Made by a program: the position numbers and the translations under genes
Assembly (NCBI GenBank): GCA_038501625.1
Contig: JAZAYU010000012.1
Span: 2,232,001-2,296,000, forward strand
Length of the DNA: 64,000 nucleotides
Direction of reading: 5' to 3'
Origin: Corbicula japonica
Taxonomy: Eukaryota > Mollusca > Bivalvia > Venerida > Cyrenidae
Notes under the pieces: model-generated
The model's database searches: none
Told to the model about the DNA's origin: nothing
The model's input: only the letters and a program-made list of their open reading frames with translations
Part shown: one piece after another, positions 1 to 10,020 of the stretch
Numbering within the stretch: the first letter of the stretch is position 1
Layout: each line of letters opens with the position of its first letter

Positions 1-262
1 ATGTTTCTTTCGAAAATGTTGTAAATTTAAATTACATTAACTATTGTTTTTCAGTTTCTTTTGATAAAATTGATAAATAAGCTGTTTGACAAACTGAAAT
101 CTTAAATGAATTTCAGAATGTTCTATTGCATCATCAGTAATGAATGAACGTTAAGAGGCTATTAGTTTGGGGCCCTCCACAGGTGACAAGAAACTCTGAA
201 TTTCCAGTTCTTATCTATTACTTTGTCACGAAAACATAAAATAAAAAGAAAATTTGTTTGTT
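1..262. other. AT-rich, no gene seen
   Basis: No open frame, RNA gene or repeat was recognised here. Confidence 0.5.
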
Positions 263-378
263 TCAGTGAAATACCGATTTTATTTTACACGTGAACACCA
301 GAAACTGGTATTTTCGCCACTTATGAAATATCGGTTTCTGGAGTTCACTCGTGAAATAAAATTGATATTTCACTGAAA
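263..378. repeat. Foldback (inverted-repeat) element
   Basis: The left arm (TTTCAGTGAAATA, then GTGAACACCAGAAAC) is mirrored by the right arm (GTTTCTGGAGTTCAC, then ATATTTCACTGAAA) around a short centre, so the segment can form a long imperfect hairpin. Related half-copies occur near 1146-1205 and 1480-1556, so it is a dispersed family. Confidence 0.6.
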
Positions 379-1479
379 CGACCAAATAAACTCTATATGT
401 TATGAGGAGACAATAATAACCTTTAATTCTACAAATCATGCAACTTAACTTTATTTTGCCAGGTTTATCATAACCTATGCAGTGCTTGTAAAATGTTTAA
501 AACTGTACAATGATTATCCATGTTTGTCGTATTAATTAATCTGTCCAGTAGACATTTCTGTAGAATGTCTGACATATTCCCTTTCTTTTTTATTGTGTTA
601 AGAAATGAGAATAATGAAATATCAATATATATTTAAGGTGTATCTTTTTGAATTTTGAAACAAGAATAAAATTTCATATTACATTAGGAAATGTTGACGA
701 ACTAGTCATCATTGAACTGTTGAAGATTGCGGGTCGTAGGTTTCCATTTTGTAAAATCAAAATACTTATTCAAGCTGACAATTAGAAAACTCTTGACGGA
801 AGACGCAGATCCTATTCTTTTACAAGTGCAATTTATAGAGGAACAAGCGTCGTAACTATTTGACTGTAATTCCACACTATAAAATTCACAGTTAACATTT
901 TCTGTGTAATTTAATTCGGATAACTGTCAAACTGATATTTTTTTATGTTTGAACTTGAAATTATTTGAACTGTATGATTCCATATGTTGGACAAACAAGA
1001 CGCTCTTTGAAAACCCGTTTTGGTAAAATTGTTCTAAAGTTTGAATAAATAGTAAGACCAAAGATTTTTTTATATAAACAACAAACAATCAAGCAAGACT
1101 TTTAAAGGTCTCTCTATTCAAGAAAAAAACTTTTATTTTATGCTTTCCAGTGAAATATAAAATTTTCCCGGTGAAATAAAAGCGGTATTTCAATGTTTAC
1201 AAACAGTGGAATATCATTTTTATTTTTACTGTTTTTTTTTCACGTTGGTACCTAAATGTTCATAACATTCCGAATGAGAACGTTTATAAAACGGGTTCTA
1301 GTTGCGGTATATTTGACGTCATGACGTCACTTCATTAACAAACGTTTTCGGCGCCATTTCATGGAATTGTTCTGTCAAATTCACACACACCGTGCACTTA
1401 AAGCATAAAATAAAATATAAATTGGTTTTACCAACGAAAGATAATAATTATATTGATAATAATAATTACTTAATATATT
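379..1479. other. Intergenic, AT-rich
   Basis: No credible gene. One further piece of the foldback family lies near 1146-1205 (GTGAAATA motifs facing each other). Confidence 0.45.
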
Positions 1480-1556
1480 TTACTCGTGAACTCCGGAATT
1501 ATGTATTTTCCTTCATGGCTTCTCCATTCGTGAAAATACGAATTCCTGAGCTCACT
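1480..1556. repeat. Left part of a foldback repeat, interrupted at 1557
   Basis: GTGAACTCCGGAATT pairs loosely with AATTCCTGAGCTCAC in the same segment. The expected right end of the family (TTTCACTG, then ACCAAATA and CTCTAT) appears only after 2520. This suggests that the element at 1557-2526 landed inside this copy. Confidence 0.4.
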
Positions 1557-2526
1557 CAGTGAAATATACACTTAAAAACTTTTCTAAGTATACACCTGCG
1601 TACTTGGGCATTACTGGCTTGGTAATTGAACTATTGCTCCAAAACTTTTAATAAAACATGCAATAAATACTTACTGATTTATCAGTAAAACAGATTTCAA
1701 AAAGACGGTCAACTGACTGCTCTCAGTCATTTAGAGTACTGGGACCCAAAGAATACAAATTCACATCAGTCAATAAAAAGTATGACACCAACAGCGCGTA
1801 TAACTGCAAGACACATTGAATCTCATTGAGCTAATACAGCGCTGAATGACTTCTTTATGAAATCTTAAGCCCATTCCTGAAGAAGCCCATTTTCAAATTG
1901 CATGGTTGGTCCCTCCTGTTTCCTACGCCTCTTCCAAGATCACACAACAGATTTACAATTAGATTTAGATCCGGAGTTCTAGCGCAGCATGAAAATATTT
2001 TGACGTTGTTCACCTCAAGAAAACGTCTGGTGTTCGCCGAACGATGACACAGTGCACCACAATGCATTTACTGCATGCGCCTTTGTGCTTGGAGACGTGG
2101 AAGGACAACCGGAACAAGGACTTGTCGCTGATATTCTGCAGAATATAAGTTCCATTGGATTAAAACTGCTACAGTCCTCTGGTGCATTGACAAACCAGCC
2201 CACCGCATTATAAATGATCACTCAAGATAAAAAAATCCGCTTCAACAATATTTTTGCGAGTTAACCGTACATCGCTGAAGGTGGCCATATGCATCTTTAA
2301 CTGATATTGTTAATTTGTTTTCTGTGGGTTTCAGTATTCTAAATGATTGTGAGCCGTCATTTGTCTGTCATTTTGAATAATGTTTTACTAATAAATTTAT
2401 CAGTTAGTATTACTTGCATGTTTTATTGAAAGTTTTAGAGCAATAGCTCAATTATCAAGCCAGTAATGCCCTAGTACGCAGGTGTATACTTAGAAAAGTT
2501 GTTAAGTGTATTTCTATCTTTCACTG
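1557..2526 (-). mobile_element. Tc1/mariner-like element with long terminal inverted repeats, decayed
   Basis: The ends are inverted repeats of about 130 bp (roughly 1557-1688 and 2396-2526). They share, for example, CTTTTCTAAGTATACACCTG and its complement, with a few mismatches and small indels. The interior holds a broken transposase reading on the minus strand. The element is about 970 bp, shorter than a typical autonomous Tc1 copy, so it is internally deleted. Confidence 0.65.
1855..2190 (-). pseudogene. Tc1/mariner transposase remnant (DDE C-terminal part)
   Basis: The minus-strand reading contains RSANTRRFLEVNNV followed by CCARTPDLNLIVNLLCDLGR. This is a degraded form of the Tc1 signature in which an N-A-R...H stretch is followed by ARSPDLNPIE, then L-W-D-x-L-x-R. 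Upstream in the same frame, LYSAEYQRQVLVPVVLP resembles the usual segment before it, but an in-frame stop separates the two. Missing residues, the stop and no N-terminal DNA-binding domain make it inactive. Assignment rests on motif recall. Confidence 0.55.
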
Positions 2527-3734
2527 ATAAAACCAAATATCCTCTATGCATTCGACAACAGTACATTAAGAGCATTTAAAATTATAACTAGGTCTTTTTT
2601 GGAGCACAAATGGTTAAAAAAAACAACTTTAAACGCATTACCCATTTGGTTTAAATGATAATATTTATGAAGAAGGCGACTTTTTAAAAAATCCTGATTT
2701 TGACATTTTCGATTTGCTTGAAAAACGAAAATAAAAATCGCGGTCTCACAGGGTAAGGACAAATGGTAACATCAAGGAAAAATCGCATGTTCATTGATAC
2801 GTTCTGGTAGAAGAAAAATAAATTCTGATAAACACGGTATGCTTTCACGTTTAGCTTCTCTTTTTAGCAAATTTACAGAAATTGAATGTTGAATAATGAA
2901 GTTACAAGCCTTACTCAGTGTTGCACACTGCATTTTCTCAGACCACACATTAATTTGGAACCTAATTATCTAAGGCATTTTCTGAACGTCTCTTTTTTAG
3001 ATGAAGAAATATATTATACTGACATTCTAAGTTCATTTAAGGATACAACTTTTGAATCGGCTGTATCTTATTATTTAAAAAATACTGTTATAAATACATG
3101 ATACCAACTAGAAACACAATTTTCAATTACAATAAAAATTTCTTATAAAAACTGATATTTCCATTGAGAAGTAGCGGGAAGTTAAAATGACAGAAGGCTG
3201 TTCATAGCTTCTCAGGCCTTGAAGTTGTTTTTCTGTAAGCCACACCTTTCGATATTTCTTCACTGCTCCATTCAAATCTTTAGAAAACTAAATTTTCAGT
3301 TAAATATTCGCAAGGAGAATGAACCCACAGTGACCTGACAAAAAATTGACTGGCTGCAAAACCTCATACTAATTTGGATGTAGAATGCAGTGTCTTCTGA
3401 TTGGAGTGGCAGTTCTAATAGTAGTTGAATGACGAAACACATTTATCGGCCTCTTGTAAAGTGTTGCAGCGCAGCAGATACTTATGAAGGTCGCTCGCTG
3501 GGTCAATTTCTAATTGAAACCGAAAGTATTATTTCGACAGTCAAAGTTTACAGACAATATAAGGGCCAGCTAACATGTTGCAAGTTGATAAAGCCATGTT
3601 TTCTCGAAAAGTACTGAACACAGAAACAAATATAACTTGAATCTGCCATAAGACGATCCTTCGCTATATGTGTAATCACATATTATCACGTGACTTTATA
3701 CTGATCCATAATTTGTTATTATAACTTATATAAA
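2527..3734. other. Intergenic; one small unassigned open frame
   Basis: A 71-codon plus-strand frame at 2886-3101 has no recognisable domain and no clear splice context, so it is not called as a gene. Nothing else is evident. Confidence 0.4.
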
Positions 3735-3880
3735 TGTCACGGTACGAATCTAGTCACTCTCTGGGGAGAAGATGTGTAAGCGGCCCGGATAGCTCGGTCG
3801 GGAGAGCACTCGCCCTGTAAGCGAGGAGTCCCGGGTTCGAGTCCCGGTCTTGGCTGCACATTCTTTCTCACCCTGTGACA
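3735..3880 (+). repeat. TRIM LTR1 (146 bp)
   Basis: Begins TGTCAC, ends GTGACA, and carries the tRNA-like unit at 3783-3855. It differs from LTR2 by one extra T in the acceptor arm. Confidence 0.85.
3783..3855 (+). tRNA. tRNA-like sequence inside LTR1 (tRNA-Lys-like body, atypical loop)
   Basis: It folds as a cloverleaf. The acceptor GCCCGGA pairs imperfectly with TCTTGGC; the D arm is GCTC/GAGC, the anticodon stem CTCGC/GCGAG and the T stem CCGGG/CCCGG around TTCGAGT. The A-box region and the B box GGTTCGAGTCC are intact, so RNA polymerase III could use it. The loop reads CCTGTAA, giving a nominal TGT anticodon, but C replaces the near-universal T33, so it is unlikely to decode. The first 26 bases closely resemble eukaryotic tRNA-Lys, from memory. 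Similar copies occur in the other three LTRs. Confidence 0.6.
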
Positions 3881-3882
3881 TT

Positions 3883-3901
3883 TGGCGCCCAACGGGAGAC
3901 C
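3883..3901 (+). promoter_or_regulatory. Primer-binding-site-like sequence after LTR1
   Basis: TGGCGCCCAACGGGAGACC starts 2 nt after the LTR end. Its first eight bases complement the 3' end of lysine tRNA (…GGGCGCCA), as in lysine-primed retroelements. The same box follows LTR2 (from 4148) and LTR3 (from 4410). Confidence 0.7.
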
Positions 3902-4000
3902 GTGATAGCTAGCAGGTTCGGCCACCAGCCTGTAATAGCAAATTAAATACACGTTACTCTCTGGAATTCGAGGGCGAATTTCCAAATTTGAGGGGGTGTA

Positions 4001-4145
4001 TGTCACGGTACGAATCTAGTCACTCTCTGGGGAGAAGATGTGTAAGCGGCCCGGATAGCTCGGTCGGGAGAGCACTCGCCCTGTAAGCGAGGAGTCCCGG
4101 GTTCGAGTCCCGGTCTGGCTGCACATTCTTTCTCACCCTGTGACA
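4001..4145 (+). repeat. TRIM LTR2 (145 bp)
   Basis: Begins TGTCAC and ends GTGACA. The tRNA-like unit starts at 4049 and is identical to LTR1 apart from one missing T in the 3' acceptor strand. Confidence 0.85.
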
Positions 4146-4265
4146 TTTGGCGCCCAACGGGAGACCGTGATAGCTAGCAGGTTCGGCCAGCAGCCTGTAA
4201 TAGCAAATTAAATACACGTTACTCTCTGGAATTCGAGGACGAATTTCCAAATTTGAGGGGGTGTA

Positions 4266-4408
4266 TGTCACGGTACGAATCTAGTCACTATCTGGGGAGA
4301 AAATGTGTAAGCGGACGGATAGCTCAGTCGGGAGAGCACTCGCCCTGAAAGCGAGGTGCCCGGGTTCAAGTCCCGGTCTTGCTGCACATTCTTTATTACC
4401 CTGTGACA
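4266..4408 (+). repeat. TRIM LTR3 (143 bp)
   Basis: The ends are conserved. The tRNA-like unit is more diverged: its acceptor 5' strand is shortened and the anticodon loop reads CCTGAAA. The B box GGTTCAAGTCC is intact. Confidence 0.8.
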
Positions 4409-4526
4409 TTTGGCGCCCAACGGGGGACCGCGACAGCATTGCTTGTATGTCTTAAGACGCACGCAATTGTGTATGGAAAGTACCATCTGGAATTCGAGGA
4501 CGAATTTCCAAGTTGTGGGGGAATAA

Positions 4527-4670
4527 TGTCGCGGTACGAATCTAGTCACTATCTGGGGAGAAGATGTGTAAGCGGCCCCGAAAGCTCAATCGGGAGAGCA
4601 CTCGCCCTGTAAGCGAGGCGTCCCGGGTTCGAACCCGGTCTGGCTGCACTTTCTTTCTCACCCTGTGTCA
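4527..4670 (+). repeat. TRIM LTR4 (144 bp), right end of the array
   Basis: Begins TGTCGC and ends GTGTCA. The tRNA-like unit keeps the anticodon stem and a B box (GGTTCGAACCC), but the A-box region has changed. It is followed by TAAA, matching the bases before LTR1. Confidence 0.8.
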
Positions 4671-4796
4671 TAAAGAAGATGCGAATCGTGGTCGTGCATT
4701 CTTGTGGGGCATTCACATTGCGATTAGGAGCCGACACAGTCATCTTTCACGTTCATCTATAAAATATAGGAATATTGTTGTTGAATGAATATACAC

Positions 4797-4825
4797 TCCC
4801 CCCCCCCCCCCCCCCAAAAAAAAAA
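4797..4825. repeat. Poly(C)/poly(A) low-complexity run
   Basis: A run of about 18 C is followed directly by about 9 A and then CAACA-rich sequence. Confidence 0.9.
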
Positions 4826-6279
4826 CAACACAAAACAACAACAAACAACAACAAGTTAAAGAAATTTATATATTTAGGTTTTAAATTTATGTTACTTAAA
4901 ATGTTAATAATTTTAAATACTAGCATGCAAAACGATCATATCATCTTCACAAACAAATGAAATAAATGGTCATCATTAACATATTTTTGTGGCATAAATG
5001 ACGATTAGCATTGCAGAGCAAATGTCTTTAACAAAAGTTCATGCAGATTAAAAATCACGTGGAATATAAGATAGGATTAAATAAAGAAATTATTATCATT
5101 TGAAACTTTCTTTCTCAATGAAGCCCACGTGAAATCAACGAAAATCACTGTTGTTGAAAGTGTACCTAATTTCGGATAGTTAGATTTTCCAAAGATACGA
5201 TGTCAATAGAGCTGATAACTCATACTCTAAATATCTGTCAATAAATGAAACTGAAATGTAGAGGAAGGTTAAGGGTGGCTATAAACCTTTACGCACTAAA
5301 TTTCGATTCCCAAGATTCACTTCAAAGAACCAAAGCTTAAGTAATTTTCAAAGTATAAGTAAATGTTTGTAACTTTCTAAATTTGATTGCAATGATTAAA
5401 ACAGACGTAAATATGCCTTTGTTTAAGACATTTCTAAGTGAAGTTATGAGTTCATGATACACATATGGATTTATCTTATGTATCACTAATGTATCATGTG
5501 TGATTGAATGCATTCTGATATTTGTTACCAAATGTGGACGCTTACCTCACTTAATAAATAGTATAGTTTATTGCTCGCTTATCAGTCGGCGGTGTTAAAC
5601 ATTATTATACTGTTAAATGCATCCATCATTTAAAGTACAGTCACTCCACATCTATCAATTCTGAAGCTTGTTATCAAAATTAGAAGACACGTGAAAGGAT
5701 AAACAAATAATAATACTGAACCATAATGAAAACTTTACAAAATAACATGGGCAACTTCATGATGCCAGTGAATGCAAATATCTGGAGTTATTTGATCACC
5801 AATATGTTTATCTTGAAAGTTGACGGTTCAGCATATAACTATCTTTTATAAAAGAGAAAAAAAAATAAAAAAAACTAATGGTAAATTAACAATTGGATTT
5901 TCTCTTTTTTATGACAAGGGAGGAAATTAGAAAAAATGACTGTTAAGTAACTGTATCTTAGTGTTTTTTTGTTGTTGTTTTTTTTTTGAATTAGTGGACT
6001 TAAACAGTTATGTCTTTCCTTCTGTACAGCTATAAATGATCTGAATTTTACAGTTCAATAATACATGTAATAAGTGTAAAAATAATTTGTTCAAACACCA
6101 ATGTCGTCATTATTTAGCAAAACAGTGATAGCCTTGATCTCTGTGAATAAATAACATCTTCTCGCTTTTTTTTTCAAATGTACCGATATGTACACATACT
6201 ACAACTTAAATTAAGGATAAAATATAGCATCACTGAACCACCAAAACTATTTAATCAAGTTTTCATTTAACCAGTTTAT
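4826..6279. other. AT-rich intergenic, no gene seen
   Basis: Only short open frames and T- or A-rich runs; no motif recognised. About 5730-6260 shares scattered identity with about 21890-22360 (for example CAAAATAACATGG and ATATAGCATCACTGAAC), so it may be a dispersed repeat. Confidence 0.4.
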
Positions 6280-6289
6280 ATTAAAACTA

Positions 6290-7342
6290 GGTATGGCAAC
6301 GTGTACCCGAGTAACCGAGTACTCGAACGATCGTCCGAGTGTCGAATACTAAATCTACTTCTGCAGTACTCGAATACGTTTTTTTAAAAATAAAAATGAA
6401 AAACATTTGTTATATTCGTTTAATAAATGATGTAAAAAATAACAAGGTGTTGATTAAGCACAATGTGCGATGAATTTCATCCCATTGAGGTGACGCAAAT
6501 TTATAACCCTTCGCAGTTGTCTGGCCATTGTTATGAAATCACAAAATGTCAAATTACGGTCCCAATTTGCACTTGTCACTTCTGTCAAATAGTAATATTT
6601 TGAAAGCGGTACATTTTGCGCACAGATCTGTTGTTAGTCAATTATCTTGATGCTGCCAAAAGAAAATTAGGACCTTCCACTAAGATCACGGTATACATTA
6701 GGGATATACATTGTGAACATTTGACTGTTGTTCCGTTTGCTGATGTTACACGAAACTTTACGCAGTTGATTTTAAGTTGTTGATGTAAGACTGATGTTTG
6801 TTTGTTCTTTGTTTACCTTACTAGAGTAATATTGAACATGGCCACAGTTTTACATTTTGTAAATTCATTAATATATGTTTATAATTCACCAGTCAACACG
6901 TCAGTTAACACGTTAGCCTACAATTCGGAAACTACAATCCAAGGTTGAACATGAAATTCAGGCAACCCCGAAAAATCAGAAAGACGAGCCTTATTTTTCC
7001 AATATTTGATAGGAATGTAAGAAAAACACAGAGAGAAAACCAAGTAAGCCGCCTGAACGGAATGGTTATTTGGATACTTATATTGATTTCTTTTTAAAAA
7101 TTTACGTATTAAAAAACAAATAACAAATTAAAAATGAGATTCATTTTATTTTCCATTTACCTTTATTTTTAAACCCGGTATACAAATACAGAGTAACTTG
7201 AAGATTAAAGAACAGGTCGAACGGAAACTAATTGAAAACGATCTCTTCCTAAATCGGTAGTGATCTTTCCAGTACTCGAGTACTCGCTTGAAAGATTATC
7301 CTAGTGCTCGAGTACCATTTTTACTACTCGTTGCCATTCTAA
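6290..7342. mobile_element. Non-autonomous TIR transposon, hAT-like
   Basis: The left end reads GGTATGGCAACG and continues into ACCCGAGTAACCGAGTACTC. The right end contains GAGTACTCG and then CGTTGCCATTC. ATGGCAACG is therefore inverted at the two ends, with subterminal GTACTCG motifs on both sides. The 10-bp sequence ATTAAAACTA occurs directly outside both ends (6280-6289 and 7343-7352), consistent with a target duplication. No transposase frame is present. The hAT assignment is by terminal resemblance only. Confidence 0.6.
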
Positions 7343-7352
7343 ATTAAAACTA

Positions 7353-8060
7353 TAAGCACTTATACATGTAGGTTAAAATGAGCGCAAATGGCCTGGACCC
7401 AAGTTCTAATACAATTCTAATGACATGCTGTAACTATTTCAATTTATCCTCGCCTTCAATAAAACATTATGGATAACTCTTGATTTATTATTATTTTTGT
7501 AACATTAAGAAATTTTCTTTGGTTCATATTTTTCTATTGTATATAGTTAAAGTCATACATGTATAACATTCAGCAAATTTGATAGCATTTGTACTTTTGT
7601 CACGAAATAATGATAACGCTGAAAAGAAGTAATTATTTTGGTTTATTTGAAAATGTAAGTTCTAAAACTTAATGTATGTGGTTTAAATAACTTAACAGAT
7701 TTTAACGATATTTTGATAATATCTCCACTAATTTGTCATTGAATAATGTAATTCACTGCCCTACTTTTCAAAAGTGTACAGGCTTTACAAGTCTCGTGTA
7801 GAATAGATAGAGTTGTCTAAAACATAATGTTTTAAATAAAGATTTCTCTTTTAGTGAGATTTAAATCCAAGAATAATGCGATTCTTGCGCTTACTGCGGT
7901 TTTCAATTCAAAATAGATTTGTGCAATGATTTAATATAAATGTATTTTATAGTCTTGATTTCTTTGTATAATTATTATTTCGTATTCTTTTTTTTCTTTT
8001 TTTTCTCAGCCGTGTCAGTGAGACAATGATTTCTTCTCTTTGCCTTCGGTTTATTTCAGT
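7353..8060. other. Intergenic, no gene seen
   Basis: AT-rich sequence with no supported feature. Confidence 0.4.

Positions 8061-8125
<65 letters not shown>
8061..8125. repeat. (AAT)n microsatellite
   Basis: About 21 uninterrupted TAA/AAT triplets. Confidence 0.97.
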
Positions 8126-8157
8126 TTTTCTCCTCACAATTAAAGAGAGGTAAATAT

Positions 8158-8450
8158 CCTTACATGTATCAGGAATCACCACAATCACAAAAACACAGCC
8201 TCCCCACTCAGCAAAAAAGAAGAGAGGAAAAGAGAGCATGTGTTTGTAATTATGTTAACTCAAATAAGACACCACAACCAATTAACGAAAAAGAGAACCC
8301 TCGGGGTAACCGCATTCGAACGGTCAGTGGCAAAACTATTTGCCATTGGGGTATAAACCAGGTTCTAGGGTGCACCAAACTCACACTTGGCCCAACAGTT
8401 TCTCATATGAACAAACAATTACAAGTTGTCTTGGTGAAATAACTCAAACC
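8158..8450 (+). repeat. Dispersed repeat family R1, near full-length copy
   Basis: About 290 bp from ATCAGGAATCACC to GTCTTGGTGAAATAACTC. Characteristic segments are CAGCCTCCCCAC, a purine tract (GAGAGGAAAAGAGAGCATG), CGGTCAGTGGCAAAAC and GGTTCTAGGGTGCACC. Other copies lie at 9818-10020, 13150-13385, 14155-14260, 17085-17335 (minus), 18700-18785 (minus), 27452-27745 and 63267-63350. No tRNA head or terminal inverted repeat was seen, so its class is unknown. Confidence 0.75.
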
Positions 8451-8691
8451 CACACATCTTTAGAAAATATTGTTGTCATGATCATTATACTCATGTGATG
8501 ATTAAAATATGTAGTTTTTGTTTACTTGTTATAAATTTATGTAAACGAATTTTAGATAATTGTAATTAGTCAAGCCATTTTTCTTTACTGTTCTAATATA
8601 TAAATTTTCTTAACGCATGTCAAATAAAGACACATCGATAATGATTACTTGTGCAAACCGTATTTTGTCGTTACAGAGATTTTGGATGTTT

Positions 8692-9054
8692 CTATTTTTT
8701 ACCGATCTTGCCACCGTATCCGCCACCTCCGTATACACCGATCGAACCACCACCGACACCGCCACCAAGGCCGCAGCCGAAACCGCCACCAAGGCCGCCG
8801 CCGAAACCGCCAACAGAGCCGCCTCCTAAGCCGCCACCAAGACCGCTACCGTATCCTCCACCGTATCCACCGTTACCGCCTCCGAAGCCACCAAAACCTC
8901 CTAGACTTCCCCAGCCAACACCGCCAGAGCCGCTACCGCCAAATCCACCACCGCCATACCCGCCACTGTAACCGCACTGCCTACCCTTGCACGGTGGTTT
9001 GTCAAAAGCGGCGTAAGCCACACCCAAAAATGCGAGTGCAATGATTGTCTTCAT
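8692..9054 (-). CDS. Small secreted glycine-rich protein
   Basis: 120 residues. The first 15-16 residues (MKTIIALAFLGVAYA) form a clear signal peptide. A short CKGRQC segment follows, then about 90 residues of Gly-rich sequence built from GGYGGG, GGFGGG and GLGGG blocks, ending in a basic GGKIGKK. The frame extends upstream, but this ATG is preferred because it starts the signal peptide and lies 18 nt after a good splice acceptor (minus-strand TATTTCAG, exon from 9072). Such proteins are typical of shell matrix, byssus or mucus, and some are antimicrobial; the exact role is unknown. The single coding exon, strong signal peptide and low-complexity body are seen; the extracellular structural role is inference. 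The proline-rich plus-strand frame here is its antisense shadow. Confidence 0.8.
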   Translation of the reverse strand: MKTIIALAFLGVAYAAFDKPPCKGRQCGYSGGYGGGGFGGSGSGGVGWGSLGGFGGFGGGNGGYGGGYGSGLGGGLGGGSVGGFGGGLGGGFGCGLGGGVGGGSIGVYGGGGYGGKIGKK

Positions 9055-9072
9055 TGTTGTTTTTGTTCGTTG
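9055..9072 (-). other. 5' UTR part of the coding exon of the glycine-rich gene
   Basis: The minus-strand acceptor TATTTCAG ends at 9073. The following 18 nt lead straight into the start codon, so the leader is probably spliced. Confidence 0.5.
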
Positions 9073-9817
9073 CTGAAATATAAATAGCCAGACATCAGTG
9101 CCAAATTTTGTTATGGATAAGTGGACATTCATGTGACAGTCTGTTTTAAGTAAAGTGGTCAGACACAATAGCTGATATGAGCGAATTTCGTGTCTTCAGT
9201 GCGCAAATAGTTACGGTATAAGAATGTCAAGATTTCAACAATGTGATAGAATAAAGGGGAACTTTGAAAGCCAGCGAACACGAAAAATATGAAAATATTG
9301 CAGGCACGTTTCGAGCCTGTTCATGTGCAGAAATGGAAATGCATACTATTGTCCAAGCCGCCTAGCCTCGGATTGAGCGCAACTCAATATTTACACCAAT
9401 AGACAGTGCAATTTAGATCCATCCCCAACGATGATATGCATATGATGATTAACATGGAACTTTCGGTGAGGTATTTTCAGATAAATACCAACAATAATAT
9501 TTTTGTGAGAGTAGAAATTATCATAAAACTGATGTAAACTTTAACCATAAAATTCAAAGTCTATAAAAGGATCATAATTTATGCAAAATACAAAATGGTG
9601 CTTGACAAACCAAACAAAGGCAAAATAACGCTGGTTCTGTAATAATAGTAAAGAAATAAGAATTCAAATTGTAAGTAAAACAGTTAAAAACACAATTTAA
9701 TTTAAATGCATTGTATAGTTATGGTTCTTGGTACCTAAACCCAAGATATAGTGTGTTAACGCAAATGTCTGCGACAAAACAGTAGTTCTAACTTAAAAGT
9801 GGAAAATCATAAAAAGT

Positions 9818-10020
9818 GATATATGCATATCAGGAATAGCCACATCCAGCAGACACAGCCTCCCCACACAGCCAAAAAAAGTAGAGAGGAAAAAAGAGCA
9901 TGGTATTACAATAATAAGTTTTAAAATGGACGCCACAAACAATTAACGAAAGTGAGAACCCGAGGGGTTACCGCCTTGGAACGGTCAGTGGCAAAACAAT
10001 TTGCCACTGGGGGTTTAAAT
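9818..10020 (+). repeat. R1 family copy, truncated at its right end
   Basis: Matches R1 from ATGCATATCAGGAATAGCC to GCCACTGGGGGTTTAAA. It lies inside the presumed intron of the glycine-rich gene. Confidence 0.7.

Larger units (their letters stand above)
3735..4670 (+). mobile_element. Tandem miniature LTR retrotransposon (TRIM): four LTRs, three internal segments
   Basis: The order is LTR1 3735-3880, internal 3881-4000, LTR2 4001-4145, internal 4146-4265, LTR3 4266-4408, internal 4409-4526, LTR4 4527-4670. Each LTR starts TGTC; LTR1-3 begin TGTCAC and end GTGACA, an inverted hexamer. Each internal segment starts with a primer-binding-site-like TGGCGCCCAACGGG and ends in a short G-rich tract just before the next LTR, like a polypurine tract. 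The bases TAAA flank the whole array on both sides (3731-3734 and 4671-4674), as a 4-bp target duplication would. Internal segments are only 118-120 bp and non-coding, so any mobility would need enzymes in trans. LTR1, LTR2 and their internals are nearly identical while the right part is more diverged, which suggests recent growth by unequal LTR recombination. Confidence 0.85.

Noticed and set aside
3737..4271. Minus-strand open frames of 83-93 codons with a repeated MTYTPSNLEIRPRIPE start
   Set aside because: They run antisense through the TRIM LTRs and repeat because the LTR unit repeats; not genes.
3783..4640. Cluster of genuine tRNA genes
   Set aside because: The loop lacks T33, acceptor pairing is poor and copies decay independently; each lies inside an LTR. 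Kept only as tRNA-like.
8651..9044. Proline-rich and His/Arg-rich plus-strand frames
   Set aside because: Antisense shadows of the glycine-rich coding exon, which has a signal peptide and splice context.
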